From the NCBI GenBank assembly GCA_036940085.1, contig JALLBK010000385.1, positions 1-32,525 of the forward strand: a stretch of 32,525 nt of DNA, given 5' to 3'. Positions 1 through 8,775 of this stretch are shown here, piece by piece. A model generated the notes under the pieces. It was given only the letters and a program-made list of their open reading frames with translations. It made no database searches and was not told where the DNA came from. The position numbers and the translations under genes are program-made. The stretch's first letter is position 1; each line of letters starts with the position of its first letter. Origin of the DNA: Discostella pseudostelligera. Its lineage: Eukaryota; Bacillariophyta; Thalassiosirophyceae; Thalassiosirales; Thalassiosiraceae.

Positions 1-23
1 TAATCACTTGATTTTCTCTCAGC

Positions 24-1349
24 ATGATTGCCCTACGAACGGCCTATAATGTCGTCTTCATGCTCTGCCTTCTTTATGTCTGTCGAGCACATGAAGGAAC
101 CAAAACCACAGTCAAGAATGATATCATCCTAAAGAATCAAATTGACGCGGCCAGCGATCCATATCAATATATTCTATCTCGACTGGTCTCCTGGATGCAT
201 GATAAGCGAAAGAATGACAAACGCAATCAAGAATTTGACGATGACAACATCACAACAATGACCCGTCCATTCGTCACCTTGGCATACGCTCAAACACTCG
301 ATGGGATGATTGCCGCAAAAGGCACCGGCAGCGAATCTATCGCATCCAACAACTTGTTACTATCTTGTCCTCAGTCAATGATTCTAACACATCATTTGAG
401 AAATGCGCACGATGCCATACTGGTGGGTGGATCTACGTTTTTATCGGACCAACCTCGGCTGAATGTTCGTCTACCATCTGAATACACTCCTTCCCGTGGA
501 GTCAGACATCCGATGCCTATTGTTCTTGATACTAATTTGCATTATCTGCAACGTTTAATATTTGGCAAGTGCATACCACCGAACGCAATTTCATTATTAC
601 AATCATCATCCTCCAACGAACGGAATTTACCTGACATCATGCTGGAAAACATTAGAGCACATAATCCCATAATATGCTGTTCATCTACCGCTGCCCAATC
701 ATTCATAGATGTTCTCGAAGTCTTATTCCAAGAGGATGAACCGATGCAGTCAGGGTCGAAGCGAAGAAGGAAGAAAAGCTACAAAATCTCCGTATTCAAA
801 AAGGTGGATGATCACGAAACGGAGGACAATTACATGCCAATCAAAATAATCATCCATATTACTCATCACAATAAACACGGAGAAGATGATACATTGCAAG
901 ATATTACATTGACATTGCTTCCTTGTCGGATACATGATACATCAAAGTCGTTGGATCTTCGGCATGTATTGAGTCAGCTGTACAATCAATTTGATATAGA
1001 GAGTGTCATGGTGGAAGGCGGTGCGGGGATACTTTCATCATTCCTGAATGAATGCATGGCGGGTGCAAAAAATTGTTCGGATGAAAGAAGTTCAGGTGGT
1101 GTAAACAAGGTCGTAGATTGCATCTGCGCCACTATTGCACCGAAAATTATCGGAGGAAAATGGGGACTGCCCGTCTTAGGAGGGTTCGATGTGATGCCTC
1201 ATTTCGGTAAGACGCCTTCAAAAGCAGAGAAAGGTTCTATTGGTCTTGGCGACGATAAATATGGGATGTTGCATCATGGAATGATGTCGATAAAGGATGG
1301 TGAATTTGTGTCACTGGGGCAGGATGCTACATTCCTTGGAAGAATTTAG
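24..1349 (+). CDS. RibD C-terminal-domain reductase (RIB7-type, riboflavin biosynthesis)
   Basis: Predicted NADPH-dependent pyrimidine reductase of riboflavin synthesis, 441 aa. The RibD_C fold is visible from about residue 82: PFVTLAYAQTLDGMIA at the start, then HHLRNAHDAILVGGSTFLSD with a DQPRLNVR segment (the nucleotide/substrate region), PMPIVLDTNLH, and near the C-terminus SVMVEGGAGILSSF and APKIIGG. The family (bacterial RibD C-terminal domain, fungal Rib7) reduces the ribosyl side chain of the aminouracil intermediate. No deaminase domain is present, so this is the reductase alone. The first 20-25 residues are hydrophobic and could be a signal peptide. However, the ATG directly follows a good acceptor-like sequence (TTTTCTCTCAG), so an upstream exon outside the window is possible. 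A charged insert at about residues 238-290 is longer than usual. The stop lies 46 bp from the convergent stop of the next gene. Confidence 0.85.
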   Translation: MIALRTAYNVVFMLCLLYVCRAHEGTKTTVKNDIILKNQIDAASDPYQYILSRLVSWMHDKRKNDKRNQEFDDDNITTMTRPFVTLAYAQTLDGMIAAKGTGSESIASNNLLLSCPQSMILTHHLRNAHDAILVGGSTFLSDQPRLNVRLPSEYTPSRGVRHPMPIVLDTNLHYLQRLIFGKCIPPNAISLLQSSSSNERNLPDIMLENIRAHNPIICCSSTAAQSFIDVLEVLFQEDEPMQSGSKRRRKKSYKISVFKKVDDHETEDNYMPIKIIIHITHHNKHGEDDTLQDITLTLLPCRIHDTSKSLDLRHVLSQLYNQFDIESVMVEGGAGILSSFLNECMAGAKNCSDERSSGGVNKVVDCICATIAPKIIGGKWGLPVLGGFDVMPHFGKTPSKAEKGSIGLGDDKYGMLHHGMMSIKDGEFVSLGQDATFLGRI

Positions 1350-1395
1350 TGTTGAAGATATTAACGGAGGGCACCAGAGATGCAGCTCTACACTA

Positions 1396-4300
1396 CTACG
1401 ACCAAATATCTAGTACGAAGCGACCAGATTTCTTCATCTGATCAACATACGCCGTTGCTCGATCCCTCGCCTCGCCAATACTGGTGCACTCACCCTCCGC
1501 TTCTAAATTCTTTGCCAACAAGGATACGATTGTCTCTTGCACATCCTTGCCCATGGCATTGCCATCACCGCATACGTATACTGATGCCGACTTTTCCATA
1601 ATCATTGATACTACTCGTTTTCCGCATTGGACATCATTCTGTATTAAAGTCTGAACGTACGTCTTCTCCTTCTTTCCTCCTTCTCTCGAGAATGCAACGT
1701 ACAAATTTGTCAATATCCCATGAGACTTGAATTCTTCCAACTCTTTCTTGTACAAGTAATCATGATCACTGTGACGACATCCAAAGAATAAATCAATATC
1801 ACCCGTCTGCTGATTCTTGCTCATATAATCCGCGGCGAGGTTCAATCCTCGTGTATCGCCCTTGGATAATGCCAAATCTTCACGGTCGAGTTCATATCCG
1901 CCTCGCCATGTTCCTTCGGAGACCATCTCCGCAGCCTCGGTAGATTCGAGTAATGCCAACTGTGCCTGACGATGAGAGAGGAATCCAATGAAGGGGGCGA
2001 TGCCCGTACCAGGACCAATAAGGATAAGCGGAGTGGACATATTGGGAGGCAAGCGGAATTCGTGGGTTGGTTTAGGAAAGATATGAATGGTGGGAGGATT
2101 CAACGACGACGCCGACGAGGCCGACGACGAATCATTTGCAGCCGCGTGGTGTGGATTGCATAGATATGGTGAACAGACACATTCCAACCGACGAGTGGCC
2201 AATCCTCCAATCCTTCGATGACTATTCGCAACCTCTGGTATAGAAGGCGTGAGATAATCCACCACGGAAAATGCCACTTTGAGATGGAAATTGTACGTTT
2301 CGTTCGTTGCGCTCTGTCGATCGAGCAAGGGACTGGAGCATACCGAATAATACCGTGGTGGGATGGATGGCAAACACCCCAACAGTCCCTCCAATGTAAT
2401 AGACTGCGATGATGGGAATTCCCGCAGTATATCCACCACAGTACGATACTGTTCTTCGACATATGTGCTGAAAAGATTGGTGCATCCTTCCTTTCCATTT
2501 CCACCACTTAATAAACGCAATGCACGTTCTTCATCGGGGTCAGTAGCATGCAAGCTCAGCAGATACAGTTGTTTCTTCTTAATAGGAGAACATAAATCAA
2601 TTTTGGATCGAACGGCATGTTCGACAGTTATGGGATGTGCGGCATCGACGGATATTTTCTGCGATGGCAATATGCCATGATTGCGTTCTAGCATAGCAAG
2701 GATGAATTGTATGGATTGTGGAGTGTTGGGTACAATGAGACCTACTGAATCGCCAGGTTCATATTCAAGGGTAAAGTCGTCTGGTAGTGATAAAACCTGT
2801 CCATAGAAGAAAACAGTTTGAATGCGTTAGAGAGCAAAATATACCAACGCAGAGGGTGCAAATATGTTTGTCGAACTACGTACCATTTCGATTACACGTT
2901 TGCCATTCTTTTCACATCGAAGGTGCTGCTGATGTTGCTGCAACTCTTTGTTAGCAATCGGTGAGGACGATAACGGAAAATACTCATCGTACATCTTCAT
3001 AGCACTCAGTAACTTCTCATCCTCCGTCGATGTTTCAGGCGGCACTAACACATCCTTTGCAACCTTCTTCGCACACTCCACATCCGTCGCGGTCAAATAT
3101 CGTGCATTCAAAATCCTACTCTCATACGGAGAATTGAACGTGTACAAATAGCCCGAACTTGCCGAGGACACTGTCATATTATCCGCAATTGATCCACCCC
3201 GTGCTCGATGGGTAGTAGTACCGCTAGTATCTTCATGAATCAACTCACATGAGGAGAGCGATGCCATGACATTGGGCAACGATGAGTTGGGAATGGTAGG
3301 TAGTGGATCGTCGGGGGATAGGGATAGGAGCTTGCGGATTGTCCACACTCCCATACTGGAACCACCGTTATCCATCATCGAATCAGTGTTGTTCTTTTGT
3401 GCAACAATTTCATCGACAGTGTCCATTTTCTTTTCCTCGTCATTGAAAGTATGTGTTTCAATGATTGCCTTTGGCGGCGCTGCACTCGTCGCTTCAGCAA
3501 TCGCGGCAGCAATCTTTCGTGGAGGTGATGACACAGTCCTACCAACATGTGTTGTCGTCAGTGCAACATTATTCACCAACTGATTCTGTCCCCTACAAGC
3601 AATGGTCAATTTACCAATCACACTTCCCACCCAAGGATCCACCACCTCTTCCAACCCGGTAGCCTCATCAGCCAATGCCACCTTGAGTGCACGAGTTCCA
3701 CCCAATTCATGTAGGCGTTTGTCAATAACTTTTCCCATAGCATTAAATACATCATAATTTGAATCCCCAAGTCCAAGTATGGCATAGGCACAATGTTGAA
3801 ATATATTGGTTGGTTCACGTTTTAACCATCGTAGGAACCGATCGGCATTTTCGGGTGCATTGGCATTACCAGTGGTAGAGCATACAATTATAATGCCATG
3901 TTTGATGTTACGATTGGAGGGATCGGGGGGTGTACTCCATGCATCGAGACATTTCTTCTTGAATTGATTGAGTTCACAACATGTTACCGACGGGAAGTAG
4001 CCTAGGAAGGATGGATTTGAGAGGTAGGATTGGTAGGTGGAGCATAAATCTTTGGCAATGTGTTCGGAATTACCGGTGGCAGAGCCGTAGAGGATGTAGA
4101 GTGGGGTGGGGGACTTGTTTGGAATTGTTGCGGGGTTGTTTTGCGCAGTATTGCTATCAACTGCTGATTTCGTCGATTGGTCATTACATGCAGCATTGCC
4201 GTTAGTTGCATGATGGGTTGTCGTGCTGGATGTGGATTTCGCATTTGTTGATTGGTCATTACTTGGAGCATGCCCATTACTTGCAGCATGATCGGTTGTC

Positions 4301-4959
4301 GCAATGGATGTGGATTGTGAATTGTCACTACTGGAAACAACCAACTTCTCCTTCACCTCTTCAATCAATCCATCGGTAGCTACCTCATCATCCTTCCCTC
4401 CCTCTTCCACACTATCATTATTGCCGGTCGTACAAGCCTCCTCCAAATGAATCAAAACATGTTCCAACCATGGTTCCACTGCTTCTTCCAACCCGGTAGC
4501 CTCATCCGCACAAGTTAATGCCATACCCCTTTTCGCTCCCCATTCATGCAATTTCTTATCAATTACTTTGGATGCCTCACAGAATTTATCATAATTGGTA
4601 TCCCCCAATCCTAATACCGCGTAGGCCACATGTTCCAATGGCATGTTGCCGGTGGGTGGTTTCTTAATGTGTCGGACAAAGCGGCTGGCATTTTCGGGAG
4701 CATCGCCATTCCCCGAGGTGGAACATACGACAATCAATGCGTGTCGTTTCGTAGTAGCTGGTTGGGAGGATGATGGTAGTGGTTGGGACCATGCTTCGAA
4801 TAATTTATTGCGTTTGAAGTGATTGCATTCCATCACGTCTGCAGAATCGAAGAATGTAGGTGATTTATTGGCATTGCCATTGTTGATGGTGGAGGCGAGT
4901 TCCTTGGCGATGTGCTCGGCGTTGCCGGTGGCCGAGCCGTAGAGGATGGTTAACTTCAT
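1396..4959 (-). CDS. MTRR: Methionine synthase reductase-like flavoprotein with two tandem flavodoxin domains
   Basis: Two exons, complement(join(1396..2796, 2884..4959)); the 87-bp intron starts GTACGT and ends ACAG in phase 0, giving 1158 aa. The start is ATG 4959, which places the FMN loop at the extreme N-terminus. Domains: flavodoxin 1 (about 1-175, ILYGSATGN, VVCSTSGNGDAPENA, GLGDTNYDKF); a low-complexity linker; flavodoxin 2 (about 286-455, ILYGSATGN, VCSTTGNANAPENA, GLGDSNYDVF); then a ferredoxin-reductase module with FAD motifs EYEPGDSVGLIVPN (about 702) and RYYSVCSSPL (about 840), NADPH motif GPGTGIAPFIGF (about 953), FFGCRHSDHDYLYKKEL, and a C-terminal LDIWS whose Trp should stack on FAD. 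The reductase half resembles MTRR more than P450 reductase (inference). It would reactivate B12-dependent methionine synthase. The duplicated FMN domain is atypical. Its stop is 46 bp from the RIB7-like stop. Confidence 0.88.
4175..4318. repeat. 75-bp imperfect direct repeat in the linker between the two flavodoxin domains
   Basis: Two copies start with GATTGGTCATTAC at 4175 and 4250, so the period is 75 bp or 25 codons. They also share the TGTGGATTT end. They encode a His/Asn/Ser/Thr-rich linker on the minus strand in which NDQSTN-like and TTDHA/TTHHA-like words occur twice. The period is a multiple of three, so the reading frame is preserved. Confidence 0.75.
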
Positions 4960-5521
4960 TGTGTGAATTATTTTATGACTGCTTGACTGCTGCTGCTGCC
5001 GGGTGCTTTGTTTCACTCTATCTTTATGTTAGTAGTGGGGTGTAGTAGTACTAGATAGGAAATGGCGGTCGTCATCGTCATCGTCATCGTCGATCGACGC
5101 CTGAAACTGAAAGATGGCAAAAATTTGAGCGGGGTGGAAGCACGTGCTTTGTCTATGTACCAAGGAATAAGCATGGAAATGCCAATGGTAGAATCGTACC
5201 AATTCCAATGTCGTATCGGAGCACGTTCACAGCAGTTCACAGCCACAAGATATTGCGGGAACTGCCTTCCCGCCGTATCTTTGCTGTGGCGATTTCCCGC
5301 CGTACTTTCCCCGCCATATCGTTCCTGATCTTACATGGCTTTCCCCGCAACAACTTTTTACTTTTTCTCTTCCGAAATCGGCACATGACGATGATGAGAC
5401 GCATTGCTTCGGCATTGCCTACTCTCTAGTACTAAGTACTGCCTCGCAACCCGTATCGTAACCCGCCCATTTTCTAGAGTACTATAAAGACAACCCCCCC
5501 CCCATTGCTCCCATCGTAACC
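4960..5521. promoter_or_regulatory. Divergent promoter region with an E2F-like TTCCCGC cluster and a TATA-like box
   Basis: No gene is seen between the MTRR-like gene (-) and the CS-domain gene (+). TTCCCGC-type words occur five times within 100 bp: inverted TTGCGGGAA at 5253-5261, TTCCCGCC at 5267, TTTCCCGCC at 5293, TTTCCCCGCC at 5306 and TTTCCCCGC at 5340. These resemble the E2F/DP consensus. A TATAAA word at 5483-5488 followed by a run of ten C (5494-5503) lies 34-39 bp before the plus-strand ATG. If it is a working TATA box, the 5' UTR would be very short. Binding is inferred from motif likeness only. Confidence 0.45.
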
Positions 5522-6333
5522 ATGGCCGAAGACTCTCCCACTTCCATTATCGATGAGACCATTGCCACCGGTGACGATACCGGTGCCGGTGGTGGCGGCG
5601 GGGCCGTCGACGTCGATGTCGAAGAAGTAGAAATGCAACTCACCCAATCTGCGCTGCGAGACAACATCTCCAAGAAGGGTAAGAATGCCTATTATTATGC
5701 CCATGCGCACAAGGCAACGGGGCCTGAGGTAGGTACCTCAGCCATCTTTGGTATTGTTGACAACTTTGTTGCTGTGATGTATTAATGCATTAGTTGGTCT
5801 CACAAAATATAACACTATTTGTTTCTACCCAGTGGGATGGAAAAATCGAACCACGTTTGCTAAGCACCTCATCCAGCAACATATCCACAAATTCCATTAC
5901 CAGCATTCCAGCATCAAGCAAGGCGGAATTAATGTCCAAATCCAACATTACCAATTATGCCTTTTTAAATGAAGAAACGAAAGTAAAAATCTACATTGAT
6001 CTACCTGGCGTGGGGGATTGTTGTCAAGATACCGACATTAACTTGGATTATACCGACAATTCACTCTCTTTGACGATTAAAAATTATGTAAACCCCTCGG
6101 CTTCGGTGGTAGTAGCGGGTGATGATAAGAACAATGGCGACGATGAAATGGTGGTGTCCGATGCAGAGAATAAGGTGGCTGTTGAGGATGGAAATCAGGG
6201 TGAGGATCGATGCCTGTCGTTTGCCAAATTGTATGGAGAGATTGAGAAGGCAACGTTTCGGAAAAAGGCGGATAAGGTGATTGTTACCCTCACTAAGAAG
6301 GAGATGAAAGAATGGTCCTCGGTGATTGCTTGA
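5522..6333 (+). CDS. CS-domain protein (CacyBP/Sgt1-like co-chaperone)
   Basis: Two exons, join(5522..5728, 5833..6333); the 104-bp intron has donor GTAGGT after CCTGAG and acceptor TTCTACCCAG, phase 0; 235 aa. The join reads KATGPE then WDGKIEPRLL without break. The N-terminus is acidic with a poly-Gly stretch, followed by NISKKGKNAYYYAHAHK. The CS (p23/HSP20-like) domain covers roughly residues 108-235. Its first strand reads NYAFLNEETKVKIYIDLPGVG, and it closes with KLYGEIEKATFRKKADKVIVTLTKK and EW. CS domains bind HSP90 or other clients, and the VKIYI...GV pattern is closest to calcyclin-binding protein. An Asp/Glu-rich loop interrupts the domain near residues 177-200. The ATG has a good context (CCATGG). 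It converges on the DUF4336 gene 161 bp away. Exact client and partner are unknown. Confidence 0.8.
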
Positions 6334-6494
6334 CAAATCTTTGCAGTCGATCTACCGAGCCGTTGCATCGATAAATTGTCGAAGAGCAGTTGATATAAGT
6401 CGGTTACAGCTGACGATTAGAAAGATAACGTTACTTTTACTTTTGCATCACTGTAAAAGAGTCATCTTTATAATTTTTCATTGTGCTCGTGATT

Positions 6495-8209
6495 TCAAGG
6501 CGAACTTCTCGGAGAGCAGAGATCTGCTCTACATCCATACACAGTTTGTTTCAATATCTCCTCTCTGCTTGCATCTCCACCCGGCAATGGTGGACATTTT
6601 GCCACAGCACCCGACGCCAACAGACCCACCTCGGCATCACGAAGCGACTTCATATCCACATCCAACGGTTTTGGCAAACCCCGCGGGACGCCTTTCGCCT
6701 CCAAGAATGTAAATGCCGCTCGATAATCCTTCCCAGTTCTCTTCAAATTATTCTTCAAATGAGCCGGGATGATACGTTGAATTGGCCATTTGGCAACCTC
6801 GTCGGCAAAGTCCAATACCTCAATGGGTTCTCTATTCAAGATCAATTGTTGTAAGATTGGTGCCACGAGTAATCCTCCCTGTAGAGCTTTGAAGCTGGCA
6901 ATATCGCCGTCACCTATCCAATCCCAGGGATAGAATCCAGCAAAGTCAGAATTGATATCAGGTCGACGTTCCGCCAAGGCAGTGTTGCTGCATGATGCGT
7001 GTTTGTTCCGGATACGATAGTGATTAGTGAATGAACGTCAGAATTAAACCACCACCAACTGTAATGAGCATACAAGGACAGTGACACTCACACATCTTTA
7101 ATCTTCAATGCCCCAGGTGTAAAGAACAATCCAAACAGTACCACACGTCTCCAACCTCGTTCTCGAACGTCGGGAGTATCCTTCACAACTTCCGTAACTG
7201 TACGTCGTGCATGGAATAACAATGGCCTCGGATCATCATCAAATATTTTTGGTACCTCGTTGGTTACCTCCAACACTGTATCCGTAACCAATAATGTCGA
7301 TGTTGGTCTATGAAAGAACACCGTTTCGCCAAAGGCACCATCCTTGGAAATTAATGGACCCAAGGTACGATATTCAAAGTCCTTCCAATCAGCCGGTGCC
7401 TCCTCTGCATTCGATGGAATCACTTTTGTTCTACCAGCCGGAAAACCAAGTAATGGAATTGGTAAATTCTGTGGAAAGGCATATTGTCCTGGCTGGACCC
7501 ACACTTGCGCTCCTGGAAACTTTTGTGCAAATACTCCCGCGTACACCTTGTGTTCAATGGCCACACTTCCCAATACGATATGTTTGACAGGTCCATGTTG
7601 CTTTTCGAGATCTTTCACGTAGGATAATAGTTCAGGAGTGGCGGCGATGGGATCGTAGACGAAGAGTCCACCACCGGAGAGTTTGATTACCGTCATACGG
7701 AGTGGTACTTGCACATTCAATATGCCAAACTATATATTTGTGGATTCAAATATGTCGATTGTTAGTATGAGCAACGGCACAGATGGATAGCGAAGTAAAT
7801 ACAAAATCTAGCCACACATCCTAAGTACCTTTTGATCAAATGTCCATATCGTATCAGGAACAATGGTTTCCATAATTGTCTTTTTGCGTTTGTACGGTCC
7901 CACGGGCAGTACACCCCACAATCCATACTCTTGGGGTGTGTTTTCTCTCGTCCCTAGAAAGGAGGCAGTGAGTCCAATTGCCGCAAAGGATAGTTCACCA
8001 ATTTGACGACGAGAGAGTTGTTGTAACGGGTTGGATGATAACTGGGAGGTTGGTGCCACTACCACGTCATCATTGTTGCTCCTTTTGGCTTGGAGGAGGG
8101 TGGACGACGAGAGGTGAGTTGCGGTCGTCACTGGAGTGGTAAATCCATGGACAATGTCGATGCCGACAAGGAGGAATACAAAGAGTATGAAGAAAATTGT
8201 TGGTGTCAT
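6495..8209 (-). CDS. Plastid-targeted DUF4336 protein (metallo-hydrolase-like)
   Basis: Three exons, complement(join(6495..6987, 7092..7729, 7829..8209)), 503 aa; introns of 99 and 104 bp with donors GTACTT and GTGAGT. The joins restore WTFDQK-FGILNVQVPLRMTV and LKIKDV-NTALAERRPD. ATG 8209 is the first ATG of the frame. It begins a signal peptide (TIFFILFVFLLVGIDIVHG) followed by Phe at the predicted cleavage site, then a Ser/Thr-rich stretch, the diatom plastid-import pattern. The DUF4336 core includes GGGLFVYDPIAAT, HIVLGSVAIEHKVYAGVFA, VWVQPGQYAFP and the C-terminal IQRIIPAHL. The family is found in cyanobacteria and plastids and resembles metallo-beta-lactamase-fold proteins. Its reaction is unknown. 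Confidence 0.85.
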
Positions 8210-8532
8210 GGTTGACAATCGCAATGGCAACGGAGGCAATAGGAGGCAATTATTTCAGTATCACCGTCGATATCGGATATCGGTATGAGAAGAGCATCGC
8301 ATCATCGTCATTGTCGTCCGGAACGGGTGCCGATCGAGCATGCCGATGCCACGCACGTCGTATCTTCTGCTGAAAATGTGGCAGAGAGATACTTAACGCA
8401 CATGTAGAAGATACTTAACGCTCGTTGAAAAAAATACCCTGGGACCGCCGAACTGAATGAGAGTAGTTCCACGTAAAAGTAACGAAGATTCCACGTAAAA
8501 GTAAAGAAGATTCCACGTAAAAGTAAAGAAGA
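8210..8532. promoter_or_regulatory. Upstream region of the DUF4336 gene with short repeats
   Basis: No coding sequence is seen. Two copies of AGATACTTAACGC lie 22 bp apart (8387-8399 and 8409-8421). They are followed by an A-run and then by the three 22-bp repeats that abut the tRNA. The left part should hold the DUF4336 promoter. Confidence 0.35.
8467..8532. repeat. Three 22-bp tandem repeats abutting the tRNA 3' end
   Basis: Copies lie at 8467-8488, 8489-8510 and 8511-8532. The last two are identical and the first differs at one base. The array ends exactly at the base next to the tRNA (8533). Read on the tRNA (minus) strand, each unit begins TCTTCTTTACTTTTACGTGG (first 20 bases) and so contains one TTTT run, the RNA polymerase III stop signal. 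It therefore looks like a triplicated terminator. Confidence 0.85.
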
Positions 8533-8605
8533 GCCCTAACGCAGAGTCGAACTACGGACCTCGTCATTACTAATGACGTGCTCTAACCAACTGAGCTATT
8601 AGGGC
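8533..8605 (-). tRNA. tRNA-Thr (anticodon AGU)
   Basis: A 73-nt cloverleaf on the minus strand. Acceptor GCCCTAA pairs with TTAGGGC. The D arm is GCTC/GAGC with loop AGTTGGTTA. The anticodon stem CGTCA/TGACG encloses the loop TTAGTAA, giving anticodon AGT (AGU in RNA, threonine). The variable loop is AGGTC. The T arm is CGTAG/CTGCG with loop TTCGACT and one G-U pair. There is no intron and no encoded CCA. A34 is presumably converted to inosine, as in other eukaryotes. Downstream T4 runs lie in the adjoining repeats. Confidence 0.96.
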
Positions 8606-8775
8606 ATGCCTTAACAATGGAGAAAAATAGAATTTAAATAAATAACGTTTTGCTACAATTCAACAAGAGGTGGTGAAGTGGTAATGCAATTGATGATAAT
8701 AACTAATAGTAGCCCACCTCTCTCTCGGTTTAGGTATATCGCGATTGCAAAAGTGGATGATGATGATGATGATGA

